From positions 1-59,156 of IMG/VR virus record IMGVR_UViG_3300042876_000338: a DNA stretch of 59,156 bases; one strand, 5' to 3'. Of this stretch, positions 7,828-16,200 are shown piece by piece. Source of the stretch: a virus. The notes below the pieces were generated by a model that was not told the DNA's origin, did not search any database, and saw only the letters and a list, made by a program, of their open reading frames with translations. Each line of letters opens with the position of its first letter. Positions within the stretch are counted from its first letter, which is position 1. The position numbers and the translations under genes are program-made.

Positions 7828-10212
7828 GTGAGCACCTACTACGACGACGGCGACGGATTCGGCGGCACGAAGCGGTTTCCCGCGAAGTTCACCTCGAAGT
7901 GCCCGATCTGCAGCGAGACGGTGCGCGAGGGCACGATGGTCGAGATGACCCCGCCCGACGAGTCGCCGACGGGGAAGTGGCAAATGGTCGGCCACCCCGG
8001 GTGCAAGGGCAAGAAGGCGGCGGCGCCGACGCCCGCGGAGCCCGCAGCGCCGAAGCCGCGGAAGCCACGCGCGAAGAAGGGCGTCGAGGTCGAGATCCCT
8101 CCGGGCCACGTGCCCGAGCCCAAGCCGCTCCCGGTCGCCGCGGTGCAGGCGCGTGCGAACGCCGAGGTGCTCTGGAACGGAGACGGGAAGAAGTCGCACG
8201 CGCTCGACTCCGATCAGGACCGGATCTCGCGCTGGCGTCCCGCGGACGGGAACGTTCGCGTGCTCGCGGCGGCCGGATCGGGCAAGACCCGCACCACGGT
8301 CGCGCTGATCTCCCGGCTGATCTGGGACGAGGTCTTCAAGCCCGGCCAGATCGTCTGCACCACGTTCACGAAGAAGGCGGGCCTCGAACTCGTCAAGCGG
8401 TTCACGCCCGTCCTGCCCCCCGGCGCGCTCGACGCGATGCGCGTCGGCACGTTCCACTCGATCGCGGGCAAGGCCGCCGCGGCGGCGTACCCCGCGCGCT
8501 TCAAGTGGGGCCGCAACATCGACGTGGCGGGCGGGGCGATCCGCGCGCACACGCTCTGGCGGCAGATTTTCGGCTACGTGTCGAAGCGGGAGAGCGAGAG
8601 CGGCTACGTCCGCGGCACCGACAAGCGCTCGCTCGAACTGCGGGACGATGAGGGGCGCATGGTGAACGTCCGCGCCTATGCCCTCGCGGTCGACGTCGCG
8701 CGCTCCGCGCCCGGGGACGAGGACGCGGTTGCGCGGCGGCTCGAAGCAGTCGAAGACTCCTTCCCGGGCATCATCGACGGCTGGCGGATCTTCTGCGAAG
8801 CGAAGCGGAATCAGGGGTGGTGGGACTTCGCCGACACGCTTCAGGCGTACGAGGCTGGGCTACGCGCCGGGGAGATCCGCGACGGCGTCAAGCTGATCGT
8901 GATCGACGAGGCGCAGGACAACAACCCGATCCAGTTCGCAATCGGTCAGCACCTCGCGAAGCGTGGCGCGGGCAACATCATCCTTGTGGGGGACGTTCGG
9001 CAGTCGATCTACTCGTGGCGTGGGGCCGAGCCCGAGATCATGATCGGCGCCGACGAGACGATCGGGGCGAAGACGCTGGAGATCCCGACCAACTACCGCT
9101 CCGTGCGGAAGGTCGTCGAGTTGGGTAACCGGATCTGCGAAGGCGAGCCGTGGGCGATCGGCTCCCCCGCGACGCCGAAGAGCAAGGAGGACGGGATCCT
9201 GACGGTTCGCGGGTCCGACACCGCCGCGATCGAGGCGGCGTACATCGCGAACGAGATCGCCGTCGCGGTGTCCTCCGGCGCGCGCAAGGACTACTCTGAG
9301 GTCGCAATCTTGACGCGAACCAACGCGCAGGGCGCGTCGATGGAAGCCGCGCTCGTCGCCCGTCGGATCCCCGCAGTCGTGGTGGGCGGTACGCCGTTCT
9401 TCTCACGGGTCGAGCCGAAGGCCGTGCTCGCGTGGCTCCGGCTTCTCGACGGTGTGTTCGTCGCCGACGACGTGTCCCGCGCGGTCGGCTTCCCGGCCAC
9501 GGGGCTGGGCGAGGCGTACGCTACCGACCTCTGGAACGCGGTCGAGCGCGGCGCATCGCTCTACGACGCCGTCGATCAGGCCGTGTCGCGGCTGGGGCAC
9601 CGGGATCCGCGGCGCGCGAAGGCATCCGACTTCGCCGCGCGGGTGCAAGGGCTCCTGACGACGTCTGACGAAGACGACGCGCGACGCTGGCGGATGCGGA
9701 TCGACGCGCTCGCCGGGATGTTCGCGGGCGAGGCCGAGGACAAGATCGAGGACGAGGATGGTGACGACGAAGGCGCGCTCGCCTCCGCGGTGCTCGACCT
9801 CGCCAAGACCTTCGACCACCCCGAGGAGTTCTTCCAGTTCGCGCGGCAGTGCGCTGGGGAGGAGATCGACCCGAAGACCGGCGAGCCGGTCGTGCGCGAG
9901 GTCGAGTACGAGAAGGATCCCGACACCGGGCGCGCGATGCTCAACGCGCCGATCCTCCCGCCGGGCCGCGTGGTGGTCTCGACGATCCACAAGGCGAAGG
10001 GGTTGGAGTGGCCCGTCGTCTACGTCAGCGCGACGCGCGGCCTCTTCCCCCACCGCCGGAGCGACAACGTTGCCGAGGAGCAACGGCTCTTCTACGTCGC
10101 CGTGACCCGCGCCGAGAAGGAGTGCCACCTGACGTTCCACGTCGAGTCGGAACTGAAGAGCACGGGCGGCCCGTCGAGCTTCCTGCGGTACGCCGCCGGC
10201 CTCGCGGAGTAG
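7828..10212 (+). CDS. UvrD/Rep-type SF1 DNA helicase, 794 aa
   Basis: The GTG start follows GGAGGG. An N-terminal zinc knuckle (CPIC at 25-28, HPGC at 56-59) precedes a Pro/Lys-rich linker. The helicase core shows motif I AAGSGKTRTT near residue 150, Ia CTTFTKKAGLEL, II VIDEAQD, III GDVRQSIYSWRG, IV-like region NYRS, V STIHKAKGLEW and VI FYVAVTRAEKE, all intact. It should be an ATP-driven 3'-5' translocase for replication or recombination. It sits between its own promoter and a hairpin terminator, so it is probably monocistronic. Confidence 0.93.
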   Translation: MSTYYDDGDGFGGTKRFPAKFTSKCPICSETVREGTMVEMTPPDESPTGKWQMVGHPGCKGKKAAAPTPAEPAAPKPRKPRAKKGVEVEIPPGHVPEPKPLPVAAVQARANAEVLWNGDGKKSHALDSDQDRISRWRPADGNVRVLAAAGSGKTRTTVALISRLIWDEVFKPGQIVCTTFTKKAGLELVKRFTPVLPPGALDAMRVGTFHSIAGKAAAAAYPARFKWGRNIDVAGGAIRAHTLWRQIFGYVSKRESESGYVRGTDKRSLELRDDEGRMVNVRAYALAVDVARSAPGDEDAVARRLEAVEDSFPGIIDGWRIFCEAKRNQGWWDFADTLQAYEAGLRAGEIRDGVKLIVIDEAQDNNPIQFAIGQHLAKRGAGNIILVGDVRQSIYSWRGAEPEIMIGADETIGAKTLEIPTNYRSVRKVVELGNRICEGEPWAIGSPATPKSKEDGILTVRGSDTAAIEAAYIANEIAVAVSSGARKDYSEVAILTRTNAQGASMEAALVARRIPAVVVGGTPFFSRVEPKAVLAWLRLLDGVFVADDVSRAVGFPATGLGEAYATDLWNAVERGASLYDAVDQAVSRLGHRDPRRAKASDFAARVQGLLTTSDEDDARRWRMRIDALAGMFAGEAEDKIEDEDGDDEGALASAVLDLAKTFDHPEEFFQFARQCAGEEIDPKTGEPVVREVEYEKDPDTGRAMLNAPILPPGRVVVSTIHKAKGLEWPVVYVSATRGLFPHRRSDNVAEEQRLFYVAVTRAEKECHLTFHVESELKSTGGPSSFLRYAAGLAE

Positions 10213-10231
10213 TCGAGTTGAAACAAGAGAA

Positions 10232-10262
10232 GGGCGCCGAGAGAGACATCCTCTCGGCGCCC
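10232..10262. terminator. Hairpin between convergent genes
   Basis: A perfect 12-bp stem pairs 10232-10243 (GGGCGCCGAGAG) with 10251-10262 over a 7-base loop. It lies between the end of the helicase gene (plus) and the end of the 10319-10567 gene (minus), so it can serve both directions. There is no long T run. Confidence 0.6.
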
Positions 10263-10318
10263 TTCGTGCGTCTACTCCTCGCGAGGGCGCACGGCCGGAG
10301 CCGGAGGCGCGCGAGGAA

Positions 10319-10567
10319 CTACAGGATCGAGTGGACCTGCTGGACTTCGAGGTCGAAGTTCATCAGGGAGGCGAGGGGGGCGCCGATCGTGACGATGTTC
10401 GTGCCCACGGTGCCGACGACGAGCGGCGTGGTCACGCCGACGACTCCGGTGTGCACGATCGGTCGAACGACGAGGAGCGACGGGGTGATCGAGAGGCTGT
10501 GGGTGAAGGTGACGAAGGCGCCTCCGGTGAACGTGAGGCCGGTCATGCAGGTGTAGTACGCGCTCAT
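10319..10567 (-). CDS. Isolated small beta-rich protein, 82 aa
   Basis: The only minus-strand gene inside the left plus-strand block. ATG at 10567 has AAGGAG at a good distance; an in-frame start at 10765 would cross the promoter region of the divergent gene. The protein is all beta-like and hydrophobic: GLTFTGGAFVTFTHSL, then SITPSLLVVRP, Val/Thr-rich strands and an ending FDLEVQQVHSIL. The THSL-x3-P and final HSI pattern recalls short beta-sandwich spike or fibre modules of phages (inference). It has no signal peptide or cysteine pairs. Probably a structural or receptor-binding protein moved away from the late operon. Confidence 0.75.
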   Translation of the reverse strand: MSAYYTCMTGLTFTGGAFVTFTHSLSITPSLLVVRPIVHTGVVGVTTPLVVGTVGTNIVTIGAPLASLMNFDLEVQQVHSIL

Positions 10568-10711
10568 TTCGATGTTCTCCTTGGGGAAGGACGTGGACGG
10601 GAGTCCCGCCGCGTCGAGTAGGCTCCACCGTACCCCAGCGCTCCGAGCGGCCGTAGCATCCGCGCCCGATTTAGTCGGATCTGATACCAATCGGTCCCTA
10701 GGAGGGCGTCC

Positions 10712-10918
10712 ATGGCGACGACCAAACGAAGGAAGGCTCAAACCGACGCCGTGCGTGAGATTCACGCACGGTTGTTCGAGGACGACGTGAAGACGATCCA
10801 GCGGATCGCGAAGGAGAAAGGACTGCCGTGGCAGATCGAGCTTCGCCTGCTGGTTCGGCGCACGTTGAAGAACGAGGTGCAGAAGGTGCTCGTGCTCGAC
10901 GAGGAGCCGACCCGATGA
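10712..10918 (+). CDS. Ribbon-helix-helix-like protein, 68 aa
   Basis: ATG 10712 follows AGGAGG. The protein has a basic N-terminus, a short strand (HARLFEDDVKTI) and two helices (RIAKEKGLPWQIELRLLVRRTLKN), the outline of CopG/MetJ-type ribbon-helix-helix DNA-binding proteins. It heads the methyltransferase/glycosyltransferase cassette with an ATGA overlap, so it may regulate that unit or the divergent 10567 gene. No partner toxin is seen. Confidence 0.65.
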   Translation: MATTKRRKAQTDAVREIHARLFEDDVKTIQRIAKEKGLPWQIELRLLVRRTLKNEVQKVLVLDEEPTR

Positions 10919-11484
10919 CGCTCGAAGACCTGTTTCGCTCGGCGTGCGACACGCCGTCGGACATCAACGAGCACCTCCCGCGGCTCCGCGAGCTTGCGGC
11001 CGAGTGCGAGCACGTCACGGAGTTCGGGATGCGCGGTGGCGTCTCGACGGTCGCGTTCCTCGCGGCGCAGCCGCAAACGCTCGTGTCGTGGGACATCAAC
11101 CCCTACGCGGTGATCTCCCAGCGAAGCGCGGATCTGCTCTCGCTTGCCGGGCGAACGACGTTCCAGCCGCGCGTCGGCGACACGTTGCAGATCACGATCG
11201 AGCCGACCGACCTGCTCTTCATCGACACGTGGCACGTCGCACGGCAGTTGAAGGCCGAGTTGGAGCGCCACGTCGACCCGGAATGTCGGCCATTCTCCGT
11301 GCGGAAGTATCTCGCGTTCCACGACACGGCGACGTTCGGGATGGTGGGAGAGGACGGCACTACGCCGGGGCTGCGCGCGGCGATCCGCTGGTTCCAGCGG
11401 TGTCACAGCTTTCCGCAGTGGGAGCTGCTCGAAGATCGGCAGAACAACAACGGACTCGTAGTTCTCAGGAGAGTGACGCCATGA
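10915..11484 (+). CDS. Class I SAM-dependent methyltransferase-like protein, 189 aa
   Basis: ATG 10915 overlaps the upstream stop. EFGMRGGVSTVAFL (about residues 38-51) resembles the SAM-binding loop of class I methyltransferases. DLLFIDTWHV near 101 matches the motif after strand 4, as in the Methyltransf_24/cephalosporin-hydroxylase-like group common in glycan clusters. Gene order (methyltransferase then double glycosyltransferase, four-base overlap) suggests joint modification of a sugar on DNA, protein or the cell surface. The substrate is unknown. Confidence 0.7.
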   Translation: MTLEDLFRSACDTPSDINEHLPRLRELAAECEHVTEFGMRGGVSTVAFLAAQPQTLVSWDINPYAVISQRSADLLSLAGRTTFQPRVGDTLQITIEPTDLLFIDTWHVARQLKAELERHVDPECRPFSVRKYLAFHDTATFGMVGEDGTTPGLRAAIRWFQRCHSFPQWELLEDRQNNNGLVVLRRVTP

Positions 11485-12824
11485 ACATGCTGGACGTGAA
11501 GAAGGAACCGCTGCTCGACATCGTGATGCTGGTTCACGATCAGGCGCCGTGGGCGGATCTCGCGATTCGCGCCGTGGAGCACCACACGAAGAACCCCTAC
11601 CGGCTGATCGTCGTGAACATGGCGAGCGAGAAGCCTGAGACGCTGGCGATGCTGCTCGAAGTCGAGCGGCGCGGCCACTTCGTCATCCACCTCGCGGAGA
11701 ACCGGAGCTTCTCGCACGGCTGCAACGTCGGCGCGGGGCTCGGCTCGGCGCCGTTCATCTGCTTCCTCAACGACGATGCGATCGTGACGGAGGGCTGGGA
11801 CACGGCGATGCTTCAGGACGCTTCGTCGAAGCACGTCGGGCTCGTCGGCGCACGCTCGAACTACGCAGCGGGCGCGCAGGGCGGCGCTCCGTTCGCCGGG
11901 AAGAACCCGCCCTTCCTCGTCTTCGTCTGCGTCGCACTGCGCCGTACGGTCTGGGATCTCGTCGGCCAAATGGACGAGGTCACATTCGACGGCTTCTCTT
12001 CCGAGGATCTCGACTACTCATGGCGTGTCGTGAAGGCCGGGCTCGAACTGAAGCTGTCGACGGCGTACGTGCTCCACGCCGGAAGCCGTACGCTTCCCGT
12101 CGATCCGCGCGCGCGGATGGCGAATGACGCGATCTACAACGCGCGGCTCGTCGAGAAGTGGGGCAAGGAGTGGATCGCCGACCACTCGAAGATGATCGGG
12201 CGCGTGCTCGTCGCGACGTACCACGCCGAGGAGTGGACGCGCGTGAAGTTCATGGGCGCGCTGATGGGGCTGAAGCGGAGCGACGGCGTGACCTTCTCGT
12301 TCTTCAACGCAACGCGGATGCCGATCCACCACGCGCGGCAGGCCGTGGCCGACTACGCGACGGATCAGGGCTTCGACTGGCTCGTCCAGTTGGACGACGA
12401 TGCCGTGTTCCCCGAGGACGTGATCCGGCGGCTGCTCTCACACGGCAAGGAGATCGTCACCGCGCTCGCGTACCAGCGGAAGCCGCCACACCTCCCGTGC
12501 ATCTTCGAGGTCGGCGACGACGGGATGCTGGGCCGCCCGCTGGAAGGGATCGAGGGGACGGGACTGCGGAAGGTCGACGTGAGTGGCTACCACTGCTCCG
12601 TGCTGTCGACGAACGTGATCAAGAAGATGAGGAAGGAAGGCATCCGGCAATACTTCGGCGGCTTCGAGAACAAGGTGGGCGAGGACTTCGCGTTCTCGCT
12701 CAACTGCAAGAAGGTCGGGATCCCGATCTACTGCGACACGGATCTGATCAGCGGGCACATCGGAGCCGAGATCGTGGTCGACGGCGCGTACGTGCAGCGC
12801 TTCAAGGCCGGGCAGACTGGATAG
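11481..12824 (+). CDS. Tandem two-domain glycosyltransferase (GT-A fold), 447 aa
   Basis: Two GT2-like domains lie in a row. The first (residues 12-230) has IVMLVHD, ENRSFSHGCNVGAG and the metal/sugar motif FLNDDA at 96-100; SEDLDYSWRV serves as the later acidic motif. The second (about 240-447) has VLVATYHAEEW, QLDDDAVFPED near 303-312 and a late GEDFAFSLNCKK. No signal peptide or membrane helix is present, so it acts in the cytoplasm. It may glycosylate phage DNA bases, virion proteins or host surface precursors. It is followed by a terminator. Confidence 0.85.
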   Translation: MNMLDVKKEPLLDIVMLVHDQAPWADLAIRAVEHHTKNPYRLIVVNMASEKPETLAMLLEVERRGHFVIHLAENRSFSHGCNVGAGLGSAPFICFLNDDAIVTEGWDTAMLQDASSKHVGLVGARSNYAAGAQGGAPFAGKNPPFLVFVCVALRRTVWDLVGQMDEVTFDGFSSEDLDYSWRVVKAGLELKLSTAYVLHAGSRTLPVDPRARMANDAIYNARLVEKWGKEWIADHSKMIGRVLVATYHAEEWTRVKFMGALMGLKRSDGVTFSFFNATRMPIHHARQAVADYATDQGFDWLVQLDDDAVFPEDVIRRLLSHGKEIVTALAYQRKPPHLPCIFEVGDDGMLGRPLEGIEGTGLRKVDVSGYHCSVLSTNVIKKMRKEGIRQYFGGFENKVGEDFAFSLNCKKVGIPIYCDTDLISGHIGAEIVVDGAYVQRFKAGQTG

Positions 12825-12877
12825 ATCGCGGTGAGACAGGACGTCCGCGCTAACGGACGGGCATGCATGGTCGGATC

Positions 12878-12912
12878 GAGGCTCCGGGGCAACCCGGGGC
12901 CTCGCTTCTTTT
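12878..12912 (+). terminator. Terminator after the glycosyltransferase gene
   Basis: A GC-rich stem formed by GAGGC-T-CCGGG (12878-12889 region) and CCCGG-GGCCTC (ending 12903), with a small bulge and a short loop, is followed by GCTTCTTTTC. It ends the 10712-12824 unit. Confidence 0.65.
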
Positions 12913-12979
12913 CGGGGGGTATCCGGGGGTATGGCTAAGTGCTTGATATGCCTAGCTGAAAAAAGTTCGTGTGCCTTGT

Positions 12980-13008
12980 TGACAGCCCTATCGGCCTGTG
13001 AGAGTATG
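12980..13008 (+). promoter_or_regulatory. Candidate promoter for the SprT-like operon
   Basis: TTGACA at 12980-12985 is a consensus -35 box. At 17 bases spacing the -10 reads GAGTAT (13003-13008), with AGTATG one base further. It lies between the terminator and the ATG at 13053, which has CGGGAGG. Just upstream, 12936-12946 (TAAGTGCTTGA) is repeated in inverted orientation at 19073-19083 near the integrase. Confidence 0.45.
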
Positions 13009-13052
13009 ACCGTGTTGATGCTGTTTGAACTCGAACCCGCCGGGAGGCCCAC

Positions 13053-13730
13053 ATGACCGAGACGCAGAAGACCGAGAAGAAGATCGCCGCCATCGACCTC
13101 AACGCCGCCCGCGTCGTCCGCGCGGTCACGATCAAGGCCCCGAACCTCTGCCACGGCTACGTCTCCCCGACGACGATGAAGTGGCTGAACGACCACGCTC
13201 GGATGCTCGCCGACGAGATCGTGAAGCCCCTAATCGGGCACGCGGTCCCCGAAGTCGTCATCTCGGCCGACATCAACAACCGGCGCCAGCTTGGGCACTA
13301 CAAGATCGGCCGCGACGGCCTCGGGCTCAACTGGCGGATCAGCATGAACGTCGTTCACCTCGGGCGCCCCCGCGGCGAGGTGCTCGGGACGCTGCTCCAC
13401 GAGATCCTCCACGCTGTCCAGCACGCGCACGGCGAGCCGGGCAAGGGCAACTTCCACAACAAGGAGTTCATCGGGTGGTGCGAGCGCGCGGGCATCCCGA
13501 CGAACTCGAAGGGCCACGACCTCGGGATCGTGAAGACCGGCGTGTTCGACTCCTACCTGACGCGCCACGGCGTCACCGGCCACGAATACCTGATCCCGAA
13601 GGCCGACCTGCCGAAGCCCGCGGGCTCGAAGATGAAGAAGTGGACGTGCGGCTGCGGCATCAACATCCGCGCCGCGGTCGAGATCGACGTGACGTGCAAC
13701 GCCTGCGGCGAGAAGTTCGAGCGGGCCTAG
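13053..13730 (+). CDS. SprT-like zinc metalloprotease, 225 aa
   Basis: HEILHAVQHA near residues 116-125 is the HExxH zinc-protease signature of the SprT-like family; a downstream acidic/His patch (HNKEF) fits a third ligand. The C-terminus has a zinc ribbon, CGCG ... CNACGEKF. SprT/Spartan relatives bind DNA and act on DNA-protein crosslinks. In phages the role is not established. It has no signal peptide. First gene of a plus-strand operon after a terminator. Confidence 0.88.
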   Translation: MTETQKTEKKIAAIDLNAARVVRAVTIKAPNLCHGYVSPTTMKWLNDHARMLADEIVKPLIGHAVPEVVISADINNRRQLGHYKIGRDGLGLNWRISMNVVHLGRPRGEVLGTLLHEILHAVQHAHGEPGKGNFHNKEFIGWCERAGIPTNSKGHDLGIVKTGVFDSYLTRHGVTGHEYLIPKADLPKPAGSKMKKWTCGCGINIRAAVEIDVTCNACGEKFERA

Positions 13731-13755
13731 TTCCTCTTCCCTCAAGGAGATCACC

Positions 13756-14631
13756 ATGACTTCTGCCGAACTCGTCGCCGCTGTCGAAGCTGGCATCAAC
13801 CTCGTTCTTTCCGAAGACGTCACGAACCCCGAGCCCGACCACCGGTCGCCGCGCGACTGGCGCTGCGCGCCGGTCATCCCGAAGGGCACAAGGTTCTTCG
13901 CCGTGCGCGAGACCCTCGACATGCGGGGCATCCGCCTCTACAGAACGGGCGACTACGGTCACAACGCGGTGATGTTCATGCCCGACGGCACCGTGCATCC
14001 GATCATGGCGCCGCTCGCGCGGGCGTTGCTCCCGGCCCTCTCGGCTGGCGTGCGGACGCTGGCGGAGATCGAGAAGTCGGGCGCGACGTACACGGGTCCG
14101 GCAGCGACGATTACGGGGAGTCGTGTGCTCGTCACCGGCTTTCGCGAGATTCGGAGCGATCGGCGGGCCGCGCTCGTCCGGCTGGCAGACGACCGAGAGG
14201 TGTGGGTAAAGACCTCTCGGCTCGACGTCGAGGTCGCCGACGCGCCGCACGCCGACGAGGCGACGGACGCCGCGACGCCGGATGAGGCGATCGCTCGCAG
14301 TTTCAAGACGTGGACGCCCACCGCAGACGCTCCCTGCCCGGAGGCAGGCAGCGCGAAGGCCGAAGGCGCATCCGTCATCCGCGACGAGCGCCTCGACGTG
14401 GCGCTCGCACGACAGTCCGCTGGGCTCGACCCGATTGCACCGTTCATCCCCCCTCCGTCCCCGTGGGCCGACGAGGCACTGAGCCTCGGCGAGCTTCTCG
14501 CCGCGATCGACGTGACGATCGAGCGCGACGCGGCTGGCGACCACGGCGCCACGGCCGCGGCGCTCCCGATCATCCGCGAGGTCGTCGAGGCGATGCGGGC
14601 CAACGCAGTCGCGCACGCGGAGGGGAAGTAG
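13756..14631 (+). CDS. Hypothetical protein, 291 aa
   Basis: ATG 13756 follows AAGGAG. The first half has beta-rich segments (CAPVIPKGTRFFAVRET, RAALVRLADDREVWVKTSRL) that could form small SH3-like barrels. The middle is Ala/Asp/Pro-rich and probably disordered, and the C-terminal 50 residues are helical and acidic. No membrane segment or known motif. It ends one base before the next gene starts. Confidence 0.75.
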   Translation: MTSAELVAAVEAGINLVLSEDVTNPEPDHRSPRDWRCAPVIPKGTRFFAVRETLDMRGIRLYRTGDYGHNAVMFMPDGTVHPIMAPLARALLPALSAGVRTLAEIEKSGATYTGPAATITGSRVLVTGFREIRSDRRAALVRLADDREVWVKTSRLDVEVADAPHADEATDAATPDEAIARSFKTWTPTADAPCPEAGSAKAEGASVIRDERLDVALARQSAGLDPIAPFIPPPSPWADEALSLGELLAAIDVTIERDAAGDHGATAAALPIIREVVEAMRANAVAHAEGK

Positions 14632-14632
14632 C

Positions 14633-15013
14633 ATGGACTTGTTCAAGGATCTCGCGGTCAGCGGGAACGTAAAGGGCAAAAAGAAGGTGGAGCGGGCCGT
14701 TGTCCTGATCGGCCCGGTCGACACACGGATCATCTACGGCGTTGGCGGTTGGATCGAGTCGGACCTCGACGCCGGGCTTTCGACGGACGAGGCAGGCCCG
14801 GTAGGCAGCGCACCGAAGGATCAGGGGCGAGGCTTGTGGATCTGGGAGGGCATCCCGCGCGCCATCCGCAGCGGTGGCTTCGAGGTCGACGAAGGCTTCG
14901 AGCCGGACTACAGCGGCGGGACGTGGCGCCGTCCGACGACGGAAGAGATCGCCAAGATCGTCGCCGGAGACTTCACGTTCTTCGGCCCGGCGCATCTCGG
15001 CGAGGAATCTTGA
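14633..15013 (+). CDS. Hypothetical acidic protein, 126 aa
   Basis: It has a Lys-rich N-terminus (GNVKGKKKVERA), a strand (VVLIGPVDTRIIYGVGGWI) and an acidic, Gly/Trp-rich remainder including GGTWRRPTTEEI. No motif recognised. It ends 90 bases before the XRE gene; that short gap has a TTGACG at 15010 but no matching -10 box. Confidence 0.72.
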   Translation: MDLFKDLAVSGNVKGKKKVERAVVLIGPVDTRIIYGVGGWIESDLDAGLSTDEAGPVGSAPKDQGRGLWIWEGIPRAIRSGGFEVDEGFEPDYSGGTWRRPTTEEIAKIVAGDFTFFGPAHLGEES

Positions 15014-15103
15014 CGGCAGGATTCTACTCTGTCATCCTGACGTAGCTTTCTAGCCGACAGGTACACCACGCAGTTCTAGTTCAAACGGAACGGAGATCAT
15101 CAC

Positions 15104-15382
15104 ATGACGAAGAAGTCCAAGTCGAAGCCGACCTCAAAGCCCAAGTCGAAGTCCCCCTCGCCCGCGCACTCCCCGCTCGCGACGCTGCTGGGGTCGAACG
15201 TCCACGACCGGCGCACGCAGATCGGCATGACGCAGGAGACGCTCGCGAGCACGCTCGACGTGACCCCGCTCTACGTCAGCGCGATCGAGAACGGGCGGCG
15301 GCTGCCGTCGCTGCCACTCCTGATCAAGCTCGCCAGCGCGATCGGCTCCTCCCTCAACGCGCTCGTGGAAAGCAAGGAGTAG
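15104..15382 (+). CDS. XRE-family helix-turn-helix protein, 92 aa
   Basis: After a Lys/Ser/Pro-rich tail of about 24 residues comes a standard XRE domain: RRTQIGMTQETLASTLDVTPLY... with the recognition helix PLYVSAIENGRR, then LPSLPLLIKLASAIG. It is a candidate phage repressor or Cro-like regulator. The AT-richer upstream gap (15014-15103) may hold its control sites. The basic N-terminal tail is unusual for this family and may add DNA affinity. It is followed by a GTG-start gene two bases later. Confidence 0.88.
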   Translation: MTKKSKSKPTSKPKSKSPSPAHSPLATLLGSNVHDRRTQIGMTQETLASTLDVTPLYVSAIENGRRLPSLPLLIKLASAIGSSLNALVESKE

Positions 15383-15384
15383 CC

Positions 15385-15597
15385 GTGCACACGACAAAGA
15401 TCGGCGGTGTGACCTTCGCACACAACGGAGACTTCTCCGGCGACGTGATCATCCTGTCTGGCGCCGAGATGACGACGAGCGGCGTCGTGATCCCGTTTGC
15501 GGCGATGAAGGGCCTCGTCGCGGAGTACGTACGCCACATTCGCATCGTCGAGATGGAGACGCGCAACTACGACGAGGTTCTCGGAGGTACGTGGTGA
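15385..15597 (+). CDS. Hypothetical protein, 70 aa
   Basis: The GTG start lies three bases after the XRE stop. The predicted fold is strand-rich at the N-terminus (KIGGVTFAHNGDFSGDVIIL), then a helix (GLVAEYVRHIRIVEME). The stop overlaps the next start. Coupling to the XRE gene suggests an accessory role, but nothing is recognised. Confidence 0.68.
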   Translation: MHTTKIGGVTFAHNGDFSGDVIILSGAEMTTSGVVIPFAAMKGLVAEYVRHIRIVEMETRNYDEVLGGTW

Positions 15598-15893
15598 ACG
15601 CGCTTCACGAGACGCTCCCCGAGGCCCTTCCCATCCGCGCCGAAGCGGAACTCTGGATCGCGGTCATCGCGCAGGCGATCAACGATCTCGTTCACGTCGA
15701 AGAGCACGTTCGTATCGCGGCGACGTCGTGGATCTTCGGCGCCGACGAGAACTTCGACTTCCGGCAGGCGTGCGAGTTCGCCGGGTTCTCGACGACGTGG
15801 GTCCGCGCGAAGGCGCGGAAGTTCAAGCTGAGCACGCCGATCCGCAAGGCGACCGCCAAGCAGGCCGCGAAGCTCGCGGCGAAGGAGGGGTAG
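15591..15893 (+). CDS. Hypothetical DNA-binding-like protein, 100 aa
   Basis: The start is GTG at 15591 or 15594, inside the upstream stop region. Helical throughout; DFRQACEFAGFSTTWVRAKARKFK resembles a helix-turn-helix, and the C-terminus is Lys/Ala-rich (KATAKQAAKLAAKEG). This is the pattern of small phage regulators. Assignment is by pattern only. Confidence 0.65.
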   Translation: MVNALHETLPEALPIRAEAELWIAVIAQAINDLVHVEEHVRIAATSWIFGADENFDFRQACEFAGFSTTWVRAKARKFKLSTPIRKATAKQAAKLAAKEG

Positions 15894-16181
15894 ATGACGC
15901 GCGAAGAGATCGAGAAGGAGTACCGCGTGGTCGGGGCGACGATCATCTCCCCGGGCAAGTTCGAGGGCTGTCCGGTCTACACTCCGGCCTTCTGGGATCT
16001 CGGCATCGGGGGCACGGCCGACGAGGCGGATACGGTCGAACTGGACGGCGACACGCGCGCTTTCGTGTTCCACATCGACGCTTCCGACGTCGAGCGCTGG
16101 CCGGAGCTTCAGGGCGTCCGCAAGCTGCGGCTCGTCGAGGACGGCAACGGGTTCGTCCACGTGTTCAAGGAAAACTACTAG
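15894..16181 (+). CDS. Hypothetical protein, 95 aa
   Basis: ATG directly follows the upstream stop (TAGATG). Mixed alpha/beta, acidic, with EADTVELDGDTRAFVFHID in the middle. No cysteine pairs or membrane span. Not recognised. Confidence 0.68.
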   Translation: MTREEIEKEYRVVGATIISPGKFEGCPVYTPAFWDLGIGGTADEADTVELDGDTRAFVFHIDASDVERWPELQGVRKLRLVEDGNGFVHVFKENY

Positions 16182-16200
16182 GACTCCCGGGAGGGATCTC

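Noticed and set aside
15010-15038. TTGACG promoter before the XRE gene
   Set aside because: At 17 bases the -10 reads CATCCT, unlike the other four sites, so I did not list it.
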